64,000 bases of DNA, taken from positions 744,001-808,000 of the forward strand of contig QVOM02000103.1 of assembly GCA_003586115.2 (NCBI GenBank), in the 5' to 3' direction. The position numbers and the translations under genes are program-made. Under the pieces are notes generated by a model, which saw only the letters and a list, made by a program, of their open reading frames with translations, was not told the DNA's origin and did no database searches. Numbering within the stretch: position 1 is the first letter of the stretch; every line of letters starts with the position of its first letter. The DNA comes from Salvator merianae. Its lineage: Eukaryota; Chordata; Lepidosauria; Squamata; Teiidae. This document shows, one piece after another, positions 49,129 through 60,424 of this stretch.

Positions 49129-49447
49129 CTGGCTGCCCCAGAGACGGGCTCTCCGCCGCCGCGGAGGAAATAGAAGCAGCGCCTCCTCCGCCAGTGGCGC
49201 CGCCGCCACTCCCCCGCCTGCCGCTCCGGGCCACGTCTGCCGCCTCCGGCTCGCACCGCACGGCGGGCGAAGACGAGGAGGAAGGCGAAGCAGCGAACCC
49301 GGCGGCATCCGCTTTTCCAGGCAGCAACGGCGAGAGCAGCAGGAGCAGGAGGAAGATGCCACCTGGCTGCGCCGTCCTTGCCTTCCTCCGCCGGCCCCAT
49401 CCGCCGTCGCCGGTGGCAGAAGAAGCGGCCGGGCAGCTCAGGTTCAT
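49129..49447 (-). CDS. STIM2: STIM2 coding exon 1 (signal peptide, luminal N-terminus)
   Basis: From the ATG at 49,447 the minus strand encodes 106 residues plus one base, then donor gtaaaa. It has a basic stretch (G-R-R-R-K-A-R, residues about 18-24), a hydrophobic core G-I-F-L-L-L-L-L-L-S-P-L-L-P (about 30-43) and likely signal-peptidase cleavage after about A-D-A. A Cys-containing segment follows (R-C-E-P), then R-S-G-R-R-G-S and a Gly/Ala/Ser-rich linker ending E-S-P-S-L-G-Q-P. Order and style match human STIM2 as I recall it (C-E-x-x-P ... R-G-R-R ... Ala/Ser-rich ... D-S-P-A). The exon joins exon 2 in the right phase to give Asp-Pro-Cys. The start is uncertain: this ATG has C at -3 and A at +4, a weak context, and the frame stays open upstream for at least 60 codons without an ATG that I found. 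Confidence 0.88.
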
Positions 49448-49702
49448 CGGGGCGGCGGAAGAAGGCAGCCACAAGCTCCGCACCGCAATGGGCTCGCTGG
49501 GAGAGGGAAGCGGCGGAGGGAGCAAGAGTGTCCTCGTCGCCGTCGTTCTCCCTCCCGCCTCCGCCAGCCAACCCGCTCCTGGTGCTGCTGATGCTGAGGC
49601 TCCGCCCCCAGGTGGCCCACGCTCTGGTGACGACAAAGGCGACGCGGATGCGGCGGTTGCTACTCTCAGGGCTGCCTGCCGCCGCCACCACGGTGGCTAC
49701 CC

Positions 49703-49713
49703 CGCATGCGCAC
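49703..49713 (-). promoter_or_regulatory. NRF1-like site
   Basis: Minus strand reads GTGCGCATGCG, close to the NRF1 palindrome, about 255 bp upstream of the STIM2 ATG and inside the CpG island. This is typical of housekeeping CpG promoters. Confidence 0.5.
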
Positions 49714-49720
49714 ACTCAAG

Positions 49721-49728
49721 CCACGTCA
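49721..49728 (-). promoter_or_regulatory. TGACGTGG octamer upstream of STIM2
   Basis: Minus strand reads TTTGACGTGGC, an exact UPRE/CRE-like octamer about 275 bp upstream of the ATG and 7 bases from the NRF1-like site. Binding by ATF6, XBP1 or CREB-type factors is inference. Confidence 0.45.
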
Positions 49729-50500
49729 AAGCTACGACAGGTCCGTCAGCTGTCAGCAGCAGGGCCAGGGCTAGTTCATTCCGGGACCTGCGCTGGTTAC
49801 AGTAGAATGTTAATCCGTTGGCTACCAGCTGAGCATGCGGAGTAGTGCATACTGAAGCCCCGACGCCCTTTTCTGTTGCCCTTAGTGGCTTGAGATGTCT
49901 GTTGTGAAGGAGGTCCACAGTTTTGGGCTGCCACGACCGACCTGGGGCAAAGTAGTAGCCCGCTAAAGCCACGGAAAGGAGTGTGCGTTTGCAAGCATGC
50001 GAGTGGCAAGTAGGGAAATGCAAAAGGAAAACGTCAAAAGGAAAACTGTTGCAAAAGGAAAACTGTTGCAACCCTGAGCAACTGGCTCTTTTGCCATGAC
50101 TTACGATTGATTTCTGCCACGTGGAGCAAAGGTTTTGAAGGGGATTATATACCAAATCCTCTCAGGTCACTCTTTTTTTCAGACAGATTATTTTATATTC
50201 AGTACATTGACCCCGAACGTCCACTGCTTCTAAGGGGCAAATTATTTATACTTGCTTTCTATGGATTTCATGGACTCCTGAGTTAGGAGGTTGTCTTCAA
50301 AACAGCTACGATGCCTTTCTTCATATTCTCTCTTACCGAAGATAACATTGCGTGAGGAGGCTAATTCCCTGTTTATCTGGATCTGTTCCTCACTTTTATT
50401 TTCAGTGAGACATCCTTCCAGAAGGTGTGCTAAAGATTGTATTCAGCTCTGTGGACAAGGAATTCACAGATTTACAACACTGATAAGAGACTTCTTTGGT

Positions 50501-50629
50501 TCAGTTCACACCTAAGTTTTAATCCAGCTTCAGTCCACCTTCAGTGTGAGAGAATGTCAGTAAAGTGACTGATCATTTTCCTTATACTTTATCTAACCCA
50601 AAAGTGGATTTTCCAAGATAGATAATGCC
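50501..50629. mobile_element. MITE family C, half copy
   Basis: Contains ttcacacctaagttttaatc, cttcagtccaccttcagtg and tttatctaaccc, matching the left arm of the full copy at 50,800-51,019, then stops near the centre. The right arm is missing. Confidence 0.6.
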
Positions 50630-50799
50630 AAAATAAAACAGCTATCAGTGCTTGTAAGATCTTGCCATCCTATCTAATCAGTAATATTAAACACAAATTA
50701 CAGTGTCAATCTGATGAAAGTTGTGCCCTTTACATGTGGAAGCTCTCTGTTCCAAAAGACTGCTAGAAAATAATTTGCTTTTGAATGACTTCTTCTGAG

Positions 50800-51019
50800 G
50801 GCACAGGCATACCTAAGTTTTAGACCATACTCAGTCCACTTTCAAAGTGAGAGAACGCATTAGCAAAGAGACAAGTCGTTTTTCTTCTACATTATCTAAC
50901 TCAGAAAATCCTCCTTTGAGTTAGATAATATGGGGAGAAAATGAGTCATCACTTTGCTGATGTGTTTTCCCACTCTGAAGTTGGACTGAAGATGGATTAA
51001 AATTTGGGTGTAGCTGGGC
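50800..51019. mobile_element. MITE family C, full palindromic copy
   Basis: The left arm gcacaggcatacctaagttt, tactcagtccactttcaaag pairs with the right arm, which inverted reads gcccagctacacccaaattt, cttcagtccaacttcagagt. The centre holds a second inverted pair, attatctaactca with tgagttagataat. About 220 bp, with no coding. Confidence 0.75.
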
Positions 51020-51338
51020 ACTCAGAAACTATCAGAAAAGGGAGAAGAACCACCATGAAGCTGCCTGTAAATGTAATTAGATTGTAAGCCTGAGGGCAGG
51101 GACCTGGCTAACCTGTAAACTATTGTGATAGTCTTCTGGCTTAAGGGTAGCATATACATAAATGGAATAAATAAAAAAAAACATAGTTAGCAACTGGAAA
51201 GCAGACACATCAGTCATATTGTCCTTGTTTTCCCTACAACTGTGAAGTAAATTTCTACTTACATTATGGAAATTATTTCTACATTCATTTGTGCACATTT
51301 GTGTTCTTTTTATTGTTAAGCTCTTTTTTCTTTTATGG

Positions 51339-51585
51339 CAGGGGTGTCAAACTCATTTTAGTTCAGGGGACGCATTTTAGTTCTGGGGCGATGGGCGGGG
51401 GCGATGCCAACACGGTGGGCGGGGCAACCCCAGCGCGGTGGACAGGGCGACGCTAGTGCACCGGCGCCCAGGGAGCAACGCCAGCGCACCAGCACAAGGG
51501 GCGACCAGCGCGCTGATCCTGTGGGCCGGATTGAACCCCTTGGCGGGCCGGTTCAGGCCCGCGGGCCGTACGTCTGACACCCCTG
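51339..51585. mobile_element. GC-rich hAT MITE with 8-bp target duplication
   Basis: The termini are caggggtgtcaaac and, inverted, caggggtgtcagac. The flanks ttttatgg (51,331-51,338) and ttttatag (51,586-51,593) give an 8-bp duplication with one change. The interior is very GC- and CpG-rich (gggcgggggcgatg, ccgcgctgg-like words). This belongs to a widely spread hAT-type repeat with gtgtcaaactcat ends. Confidence 0.85.
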
Positions 51586-52810
51586 TTTTATAGTGATGCC
51601 AAAGTAGCAACCTCCAAAACTGAATCAAGTATATAAAAATTTATGTAGGAAACAATTAATAACCTTCAGTATGCATACAACTGAAGAACGCACCAAATGT
51701 CAGAATCCAAGAATTTATGAATCTGTAGTTTTGTTCAGAAAAGAGGTATCATTGAGGCTCACAAACCCGCACTTCTCAGTATTCCTAAAAAATGATGGCA
51801 GAAGGTAGGATCATTTTACTTTGGCATCTCATCCTCAGAACTGATTTCTAAAACTCTTTCTATGAAATTAGTGTAGTTGCATCAATCCACTGATAATTAC
51901 TTGGGAGTGAATCAGTAGACAAACCTTGAGTTCCTGAGCATTCAGCTCTTGTCTACTGTATATCAAAAAATTTAAAAATATATATCCTGCCGAAGCAATT
52001 TTGGCTCTGCCTGCTAAGAAAGTCTCCCTTCCTAACATCTAGAAGATAAGACATTTTCATTTTATTCTTTTAATTGCTTTCCTAAGATCATCCAAGTAAG
52101 TCTTCTGAGGTAGGCAGCTAGATTCCAGCGCAGGAAGTTGCCTTATATTCCATCAGACCATACAGGTCAATTTTCCCTATACAGATTGTCAATTATTCTT
52201 TGGAGTTTCAGAAAAAAATATATTTCTAACTTTTCCTCTAGATATGAGGGATGGAACTCTAGAGAAAATGAGAACTTAAGAAATTTGAGTCTGATGTAGG
52301 GAGATATTGTTTGTTTGTTTAAATAGTTGCAGCTGCCACCAAGAAAAGGAAATATTTGGAATTTAAGAATTACAGTATTTTAAAGAAAAGAGATATTATT
52401 TTGTTGGGTAATAACATGGATTGTCATTCTTTTGGAGCCTTTGGGCATATTTTAATTTTGGGGCATTCTGTGGCACCATGATTCTTTGCTATCCCATAAT
52501 AGCTGTGTAAAACTTGACCATTTAAAATTATTTATTTTTAAGAACTAGGAAAGCTCATCAAGCTTTTTTCAACAGACAAAAAGGTAACAAAATGGCCACT
52601 TTAAGATGAATTTCAGGGTAAGTTGTAACTGTGCTTGATGTTACCTATTCTTGAAGCTTTTCCCACAACTTTTAGCTTGTCTTAGAGATGCTGATCAAAG
52701 AATGACAGACAGCTGGGTCATACCACAACAGATTAGTTCATCTTATGGCACAACAGAGTACAAAAATGTTTTTGGCTTGATCACAGTCAACTATTTTATT
52801 CATGCATGTA

Positions 52811-52874
52811 TTCCTTCCTTCCTTCCTTCCTTCCTTCCTTCCTTCCTTCCTTCCTTCCTTCCTTCCTTCCTTCC
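52811..52874 (+). repeat. (TTCC)n microsatellite
   Basis: About 16 uninterrupted TTCC units; produces F-L-P-S or similar repeats in chance ORFs. Confidence 0.95.
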
Positions 52875-53933
52875 CTGTGTTCACTCAGTTTGTCTTTCTT
52901 AGTGAACACTTTTCAGTCTCCCTGGCCTCAGTCTGGTGATAGGGTACTTTTCTACTCTCCACTTCTCCCATCTTTCCCTGCCCTGTGCCCTCTATGATTG
53001 GATGCACTCCCATCAGTCAAATTTTGGCTTCTCAGGGGAGAGTAAAATCACCTCCCTCTGTCACTGCCCTCTCCAGCCACCTGTTTCCAGAACTTATAAG
53101 GTGTGGGTTTCCAGTGCCAGAGCTTCTCCTTGCCCTGTGTTACATTCACCTTTCCTTTTTTATTTTGTTTTGAGGAGAAGCACAGAGTGTCCCCTCAGCA
53201 CACTTCTGGGGTTTTGAGTACTTGCCTCCCTTGCATTCCTCGGGGAATTAAATCTGCCTCTTTTTCAGGTTGCCCACTGAACCTGCACAATTGCATAAAA
53301 CTGCATCTTCACAAGTTCTAGGGGCCCCACCAATGTCTCTCCCCAGTCAGGGAGTATGCAGAATTGTACTCTTGCATGGATCTATGCACAGAAAAAACAA
53401 TATTGAGAAAAGGAGGTAGCTACAATCATCCCACCACCATCCCAACACAGGCAGAAGTGAAGAAAATGTCGGACGAACCCCCAGAAGAATGATGCACCAT
53501 GCTTTTAATCCCCCCCCCCAAGAACAGTGCACTGTGTCTGCCTTTATTTCCCCCCAGCTGTATACTTGCAAAAATCGATGGTACAATAAAAAAGAATGCT
53601 AGAAATAGGCAGATGGTGATGTGGAAAAGGAGGAAGAGAGGGAGTGAAACTATTGCTCCACTTGAATGCCCACAAGGTCAGGGATTGGCTGGAGAGGGAA
53701 AAGGAAACCCTCCCTCTGCCCACCATGGAAACCTTGGTACCGCTCCCAATAGTCCTCTTGCACAATCACACCCTGAAACTATAACCATGCTATGGAACAG
53801 GAATGGTCTCAGTGTTGGGATAATCCAAATACTTGATAGATCAAATTAGTGGGGGATAGTTCAGATAAAAATCAGAAGGGCATTTAACCCCTCTGTTTTC
53901 CAGGGAATTCCCCTTGCAACTAAAAAAAAAAAA

Positions 53934-54440
53934 AGACAACCCAATGGCAATCCTTTAGGGGTAAGGCATTGGAGAGGGTTGTGGCCTGCAGCTGGATAGC
54001 CACCACTTTCTCCACCACCTTGCTCAGAAAAGGAATATTAGCCACTGAGTAGTAGTTATTTAATACCTCTGTATCCAAGGAGGTCCTCTTAAGAAGGAGG
54101 TGTACAATAGCTTCATTTAGCACTGCTGGTACCTCTCCCTCCCACAATGAGGCATTTATCACTCCCTGGACCCACCCAGACATACTAACTGTGAAGGACA
54201 GGGATGAAGGATGCAAATAGTTGACTGAACCTCTGGAAGCAGCTTGACCACTTCCACAGACCACAATAATTGAAATTGATCCAATATAATAAGACCAGAT
54301 GGTGCTCCAGATACCTCCTGGGAACCACTTCCAACTGTGAAGTCCAATTCCAAGAGAATCTGAGTGACTTTGTTCTCAAAGTATCTCCCAAATTTATCAC
54401 AGCAAGCTTCTAAAGGTGACACGGACACATTTATTATTTT
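53934..54440 (-). pseudogene. L2-like LINE ORF2 (N-terminal RT region)
   Basis: On the minus strand from about 54,420: F-E-N-K-V-T-Q-I, then V-V-K-L-L...S-T-I-C-I-L-H-P-C-P-S. After a frameshift near 54,180 it reads V-I-N-A-S-L-W-E-G-E-V-P, L-K-R-T-S-L-D, N-N-Y-Y-S-V-A-N-I-P-F-L-S-K-V-V-E-K-V-V. This is the L2-family order (D-P-C-P-S; N-A-S-L; K-K-P-S-L-D; N-Y-R-P-V-S-N-L-P-F). It ends at an A-rich tract at 53,922. Confidence 0.88.
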
Positions 54441-55044
54441 ATTCATTTATTTGTATTTTTACCAAAGATATCAGTAAAAACACATTAGAAGAATCCACTA
54501 AGAACAATACCAGTGCCTGAAAATGGGGAAAGGAAGGTGTTTCCTTACGGCTCGATTACAGTAGCCCTTTAACCATCTGGAACAGTGATGGCCATTTGAG
54601 GACACAATGGAGGGCAGAGACATAAGCCTTCTTCATAGCTGCTGCCACCAATTAGGTGAAACAACAATGTGTTCTTACTAGCGTTCAGTTAGATTAATTT
54701 GGGAATTTACACCATCAGCTCTCCTGCTTCATCACACACAGTTCCCCACTAAACCAGGGTGCCTTATGAGCTCTGCAGGGACACTGAGGGCATTTGCTAG
54801 CTTTACATGCAACTGGCCACAGTGGAAACAGGCTGCTTAACTGGAAGGACCACAGGTCCACTTCAGCAGGAAATTTCTTAGAAGCATGCTGACTGACTGA
54901 AACTGATATCCAGCAACATCTGAGGATGGAAGGCCCCTGCATTCTAGCTCTGAAATTGGCCTTTCATTTATTAAACCTGCTATCATACATACAGTTCTAT
55001 TGCCCTTCAAAAGAACCAATGTTGTAGCTAATTTTTATTTTTTC

Positions 55045-55190
55045 TAATAGCAGTCATAAGCTCAGTGATACAGCAACTGCCTGAAAAACTCATGGTTTAA
55101 TTCCCAGCCCCACTCCAGAAAAAGACAACGTGAAACTATGTATCTGCCAAGACAACTGCATAGATGTTCCCAAATAGTAACCAGGGATCA
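55045..55190 (+). mobile_element. tRNA-derived SINE fragment
   Basis: The head cataagctcagtgatacag (A box) and catggtttaattcccagcc (B box) are followed by tgtatctgccaagacaactg. Old and degenerate. Confidence 0.55.
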
Positions 55191-55839
55191 AACTCAGTTC
55201 AAGGAAACCACAAGCCACTGGCTATTCAAGCTGTCCTGTGAAACATGCAAACAGTGTAACTTTTTTTTCCTTGTCCATGATTCCAAGTTTTGTAAATTCT
55301 GTCCTCCTGATAGGTTACGACAAAAAACCAAAAATTTGCCAACCCTGACTAAAATATGTACATGTTTCTTAAAATTGCACAGACTTGCATCTTCAACTCT
55401 CTGAAATCCTAGCACCTTTGTAATTACTATACCTGTTTCTGTTGGCCAGAATCTAAACCCATTTCTTTAGAAGTATGCACAGTTTTAGTCCAGAACAATA
55501 TATTTTAAAAGTGATAAATAACGTATTGAATAATCACACTGGCAGCTCAATTGTAATATCTCTGCTAAATAGAACCTGGCATACTAAAACAAAATATTAA
55601 ACACCATTAAAAATATCATTAAAATAACATTTTACATAAAGCACATGCCCTTTCTTTTTCACCAAGTTCATATTGAAATCAAACACCGGAGAGAACAGTT
55701 GTTTCTTTGTTTGGCACCTGAAGGAAGTCAAATCAGGTATCGGCCTCCAAGATGAGTGAATTTTATAATTGTGGATCTACTACTGAAAAGCTCTGTCCCA
55801 TTTACCGTCTTTGGGGCAGCAGATAGATGGAGACACAGA

Positions 55840-56060
55840 CAAGGGCCTCAGGATCTAATCACAGAGCCCAGCCTGAATTATACAGGAAGAGTCATTTCAA
55901 CAGGTACCATTGTCCCAGGCCTGAATTAGGCTCAGAACATGCTGGCAACTAATGCAGACAGACAAGGACTGGTGTAATTTGGCTCCGTCTCCTGAAGCCT
56001 GTCAGAAACCTTGCTACCACTTTTATACTAGTTCCAATGTCCAAACAATTTCCATGAGGC
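55840..56060 (-). mobile_element. L2-like LINE C-terminal remnant
   Basis: The plus-strand words gactggtgtaatttggctcc and cttgctaccacttttatac correspond, inverted, to the L2 ORF2 stretch preceding H-W-L-P-V, as I know it from reptile repeats. No frame is intact. Same orientation as 59,600-59,925. Confidence 0.45.
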
Positions 56061-56502
56061 AAGCCCATTTAGGGACTTCCTAGGGTACAGGGCTGTAAAA
56101 ATCAATACAACAGCTCTTGATTCCATTGATACTTGCTTTTCCAAGCGCAGCTACTGAAATGGCCTTCTCTGTTACAAGTCCTCTTCTGTGGAAAGGCCCA
56201 ACAGTTTTAATGCACATTTGTTTACCTAGGTTTATAGGAAAGTTGAGTAACTGCAGAATGACATGTGGTTTTAACTTTATTGTTCTTAAATATGTTTTAA
56301 ATATCATTTTTTATGATTTATTGTGCTTGTAAAAACAGATTATTTGCTCTTTTGATTTGAAAGTTGGGATTAACATAAAATCTGTAAACTGTAGTGCTGT
56401 AACCCACTTGGAGATTTCCTGTCTTGTTGTAATGGGAAGAGTAGTCTTCATGTACAAATTGTTGTCCTTTTCTTCAACATTCTGCAATGTACAATTTGTT
56501 AT

Positions 56503-56523
56503 ACTTTTTTTTTTTTTTTTTTT
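56503..56523 (+). repeat. Poly(T) tract
   Basis: About 20 T in a row, possibly the tail of a minus-strand retroposon; no body was assigned. Confidence 0.85.
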
Positions 56524-57282
56524 GGTCTTCTTTCTGTTATTGCCTTTTCTCAGCTGAACAGTACAGAAAACAGAATACACTCCTCCATCTCCAGGTCCTG
56601 ATTTCCAGCTTAAGGATTCCCTTTCCAATAAATTCACTGAGCTGTAAAAATGATCAGTTTGTTTGTCCCAGCTCCCTGGAAAGGTGGCCTTTAGAAATTA
56701 GACTTTCCCAAAGCATTCTGAAAACTGAAACAGCAAATGAGACTAAAATGGTAACTCTATATATGCGACAAAGAGAAACGTCTCATACTAAGCAAAAGCT
56801 ACAGTTCTGCCCAATGACTCCCATGCAATTGTCTCTAAGAGGCAACATTCACAGTAATCCAAAATATACAATTTTGGTATATCTAGAGGACGTTTGGAAT
56901 GGGGTCCTATATATTACTTCACTGGCTATGTTGCCAGCTAATGACACAAGGCGATGACTAGGTATGATTATTCTACCATCCATCGTTTTCCAGGGTCTTC
57001 ACTGTTCCAGCTAGACACCTTGGTTCACTCAGGATCAGGTTGTTTCATAACATCCAACCCCTGTGGATCTGAAAAAATGCTGTCTGTGTAAAATTACCTT
57101 TTACTTCAAGCACAGGCAACTGCAGAGGAATGACAGCTCACTCCAGATCACCAGAATTGCTGCTCTGCACAGTGAATGAAGTTGTCATCCATAATGCTCC
57201 TTTGCCTAGCTTATTTTATAGAGACACAGCTTTCTCAATGTGTGTGTCTCTCCTACTGGCAGGAGCTGTAATGCATCTGAAG

Positions 57283-57310
57283 TTACCTGCTCATTAAGAA
57301 GAGCAGGTAA
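57283..57310. repeat. Perfect 10-bp hairpin
   Basis: Arms ttacctgctc (57,283-57,292) and gagcaggtaa (57,301-57,310) around an 8-base loop. Confidence 0.75.
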
Positions 57311-59599
57311 TATTGAACAGGCTGCATTTTTTCCACCTAAGTAATCCGGTTGAGGGGGGGCTGGATTTTATTGTTATGGACATAAAAATTAATCCTTAAA
57401 TGCTGTTGACTTACCTCCTGTTCCTCTGCTGAGCTTTATACCCAGGAATTGGATGTTGTCTAGATGCCACTGGATTCTGCTTCAGCCTTGAGTAATTCAA
57501 GTTGTATTCAAATGTACTAACATCTTAAGGTAACATATTAACTGTGCTGCTTTTTCTTTTTAAAGAAAACCTCCAGATACTTGGGAGAAGGGTTGATCAG
57601 TGGAAAGGAAAAGGATATCAAGCCTTTCCTTGCTTACAATTTATGAGCCACAGTTATGGGGTCCATAATCTTGTAGCATCTGTTCTCTCACTCTGTAATC
57701 TAATCTTTCATCTTTAATATCTGTAATGATTTTTTTTAAAAAAAAAAATTATTGTAGAAATGCTATTATTATTCATTCTATTTTATTGTGTTACAAAACT
57801 TTTTCTTACGATATTAGGCATTTGCGGTGATTGCTGAGTAATCACTGATTTTTCTGCTATTGAAATGAATGGAATGTTTTCATTATCTGACTTTTTGCTC
57901 TATGGTCTGTTTTCAGAAAATGATTTGGCTTGGATATCATGCTACAGGCCTAAAATGCTGAACAGATATTTATATGATCAGTGCTTCAAAACTTTGGAGC
58001 TAGGTTGGAGAGAGACAAGTACCTATACCTTCCCTAACAAAATGAAAGAAGCACAAATTAATAAGCTGTAAGTCTAAATTTACGAAGTATTGTATACACA
58101 CTTAAAGAATGGAAGGCAATAACTATTTTCTCCTCAGATTAACCATATTTATTGAATACTGGAAAAATACACATTCACTGTATTGTGCTAGATGTTTTCC
58201 AATAACTGTAAATTGTTTTGAGATCATTGTTTTTTGCAATACTTACAGATATTTACTAACCATATCCACTCAGAAGTCACACTGTTCTCAGTGGCACTTA
58301 CTTTCAGGGAAGTGAGGTTAGGATTACACTATCAAAAGTGCAATACTGGACACATTGCCTGAAAGCACATATTTAAAAATATAAATTTTGTTAAGTGGAC
58401 TACAGCACAAAATCGAAGCTGGAGATAAGATGGTTCTAGGAGCCAACTGAAACAACCCACTCATGGATCATAAACTAAATGGATACTCACTGATTTTGAG
58501 TTTTAATATTCTCTCATAATTTGTCTTCAGTTGTCTAGCAGATTCCACATATCTAGCCAAATTTCACTGCTACATGTATGTATACATATTTACATGCTAA
58601 TAACATAGATACGGGGCTGGTGTCCATTGCTGCATCAGTCCATGAGTATTGTCTTAAATTATTCAAAATATTGTATTATTTATGTCTCTTGATTAGTTTT
58701 AGAAATTTATTCAGAGTCCTTTTTAAAAAGTAAAAGTAATATTAGAGAGTGCATTTTAACATAACACGCAGTAATACTTTCCTAAGGACTACATTATAAG
58801 TAGTATGCATTTTGTATAAAGAAAAGAAATCTCCACATAAAAGGAACTTCCTTTGTAAGGTGTTTGAATTCCTTGTTGTTATTATATGGAACAACATTCA
58901 GCTTAAATATTGGTGGTCTACATTTAACCTGTTAACCTCATTTTGTTGCTCTCTAAAAAATCAGGATTTGTAAGTTAACAACAAAGAATGGTTTTGAGGC
59001 TCCCTGGTGATCTTGACTTTATAGCCTTTTATTAATTCATTGTACTTTTAGCCTGCTCTTCACCAAATGTCCCTAGGCATTGAGAACAGATAAATATATA
59101 TAAACAAACATGAAAAAGTCAAATGAAGTTAAAAGCAAATTAAAGCAGGGAAAAAAATCCACAGTACAGGAAAATAGCATGGAGTATCTTATTGTCCACC
59201 AGCTCGGCCGCGTGGCTCAGTCGGGTTCTTACAGGTACACAACATATCACTAGGTCCAAAAGATGTTTGCTGCTGTTTTTTTAATCACTTTTCTATATAA
59301 AACAAAGATGTTCAAAAACTAGAAATAAAAAACACTTATTCAAAAAGGATGCCATAAAATACAGATTTAAAAACAGCACCCAGGGCCACAAAACATGAAT
59401 CAAATAATTTAAGTAGTAATGGTAGCATTAGTGGTAGTAGTAATAGTAGTATTAATAAACTTAATTACAGTAGATGTTCCCTGATGTAGCAGAGGTTATA
59501 GTATTACTCATCATTAAAAAGGAAACACTAGAAAAAACAGAAGCAGTCCAACAGTGAAATAAATTAACACAGTAATTCTGTCAACCCCTAAATGTCTGT

Positions 59600-59925
59600 G
59601 GGAGAGTAGCCATCTTCTTATTTAGTGCTTGAAGATGTCAGGCCAAATGCCAGATGAGCCTCTTTGAGCAGACAGTTCCACAGCCTCCCCTGAGATCGTC
59701 TCTCTTGCCACTGACTTCAAATAACAAGGGAATACAGACAAGGCTTTCAGACCTTTACCACAGACTCTGGATTGGACTATGTAGGAGGAAATGATCAAAA
59801 AGGCATTGTGGAGCAAGTCATGTAGGACTTTAACAGTCAGGAACAGCACCTTGAACTGAGACTAGAAATACACTGGAAGCTAGTGCAGGTACACAAGGAC
59901 AGCTGTTATATGGTCCTGTTTCCAT
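59600..59925 (-). pseudogene. L2-like LINE ORF2 C-terminus
   Basis: Minus-strand reading gives L-P-V-Y-F, then F-K-V-L-F-L-T-V-K-V-L-H-D-L, resembling the L2 pattern L-P-V-x-F-R-x-x-F-K-V-L-x-L-T-F-K-A-L-H-x-L, followed by a degenerate tail. It could be the same copy as 61,440-61,790, split by about 1.5 kb of later insertions. Confidence 0.65.
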
Positions 59926-60424
59926 GTTGCTGCTGCCAAACTGGTTTGGTCAGTTCGCAGTTCATAGAGAACAAGGGGTGTTTGCATGTTCGCTAGCAAG
60001 CCCGTACAGGCTTGTTCGCATTTCTAGTGTGCAAGTGAATCAGATCTGTGGTGCATTTGACAATCTATAAGCGGAGGCTATGTTCTTTTAAAAAGACTTG
60101 TATTCGCTATTGTGCTCTCTTAGTTGCTCACCAAATTTCTTGAAAAATCTTCCCCTATTGATTGCTGTGTTGCCTTCAGTAATTGGGTGATTGCATATTG
60201 AACAATTGCTTGTGTAAAGGCTGTTGTTGGCTGGTTTTGCTTTGTTGTTTTAGTGGCGTACCATTTGCTGTTTGGGGAATCAGGAGTGAGGGGAGAGCTT
60301 AAGGGAGGGTATAAAAGGGTCGAGGGCAGCATTATTTTTGCCTTACTTTTGCTTGGAGTTGCTGCAGTAATCATGCCTTTTGTGCCTTTAAGAGGGTGGT
60401 TGCTGGCTGGGTTTTCCCTTTTGC

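Larger units (their letters stand above)
48960..49830. promoter_or_regulatory. STIM2: CpG island over STIM2 promoter and exon 1
   Basis: CpG dinucleotides are frequent and GC is far above the AT-rich surroundings, most strongly at 49,130-49,710. It covers exon 1, its donor and the probable start region. No TATA box sits at the expected place, consistent with a CpG-island promoter. Several long ORFs on both strands here come from base composition. Confidence 0.85.

Noticed and set aside
48963..49805. Long plus-strand open frames (up to 280 codons) across the CpG island
   Set aside because: They are antisense to the STIM2 exon, highly biased to Pro/Ala/Arg/Ser, and reflect high GC with few stop codons. 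No family similarity or splice logic supports them.
49125..50155. Other minus-strand frames in and above STIM2 exon 1
   Set aside because: They are in different frames from the one that joins exon 2 in phase and show no signal peptide or STIM2-like residues.
50501..51019. CRISPR-like array from the repeated words in this stretch
   Set aside because: The repeats are inverted arms of a MITE, not regularly spaced direct repeats, and the genome is animal.
59203..59235. tRNA-like word ggccgcgtggctcagtcggg as a tRNA gene
   Set aside because: It has an A-box-like start only; no B box, anticodon arm or acceptor pairing follows. At most a SINE scrap.
60310..60317. Perfect TATAAAAG as a host promoter
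   Set aside because: It lies in repeat-like sequence with no downstream exon I can recognise; more likely part of a mobile element.
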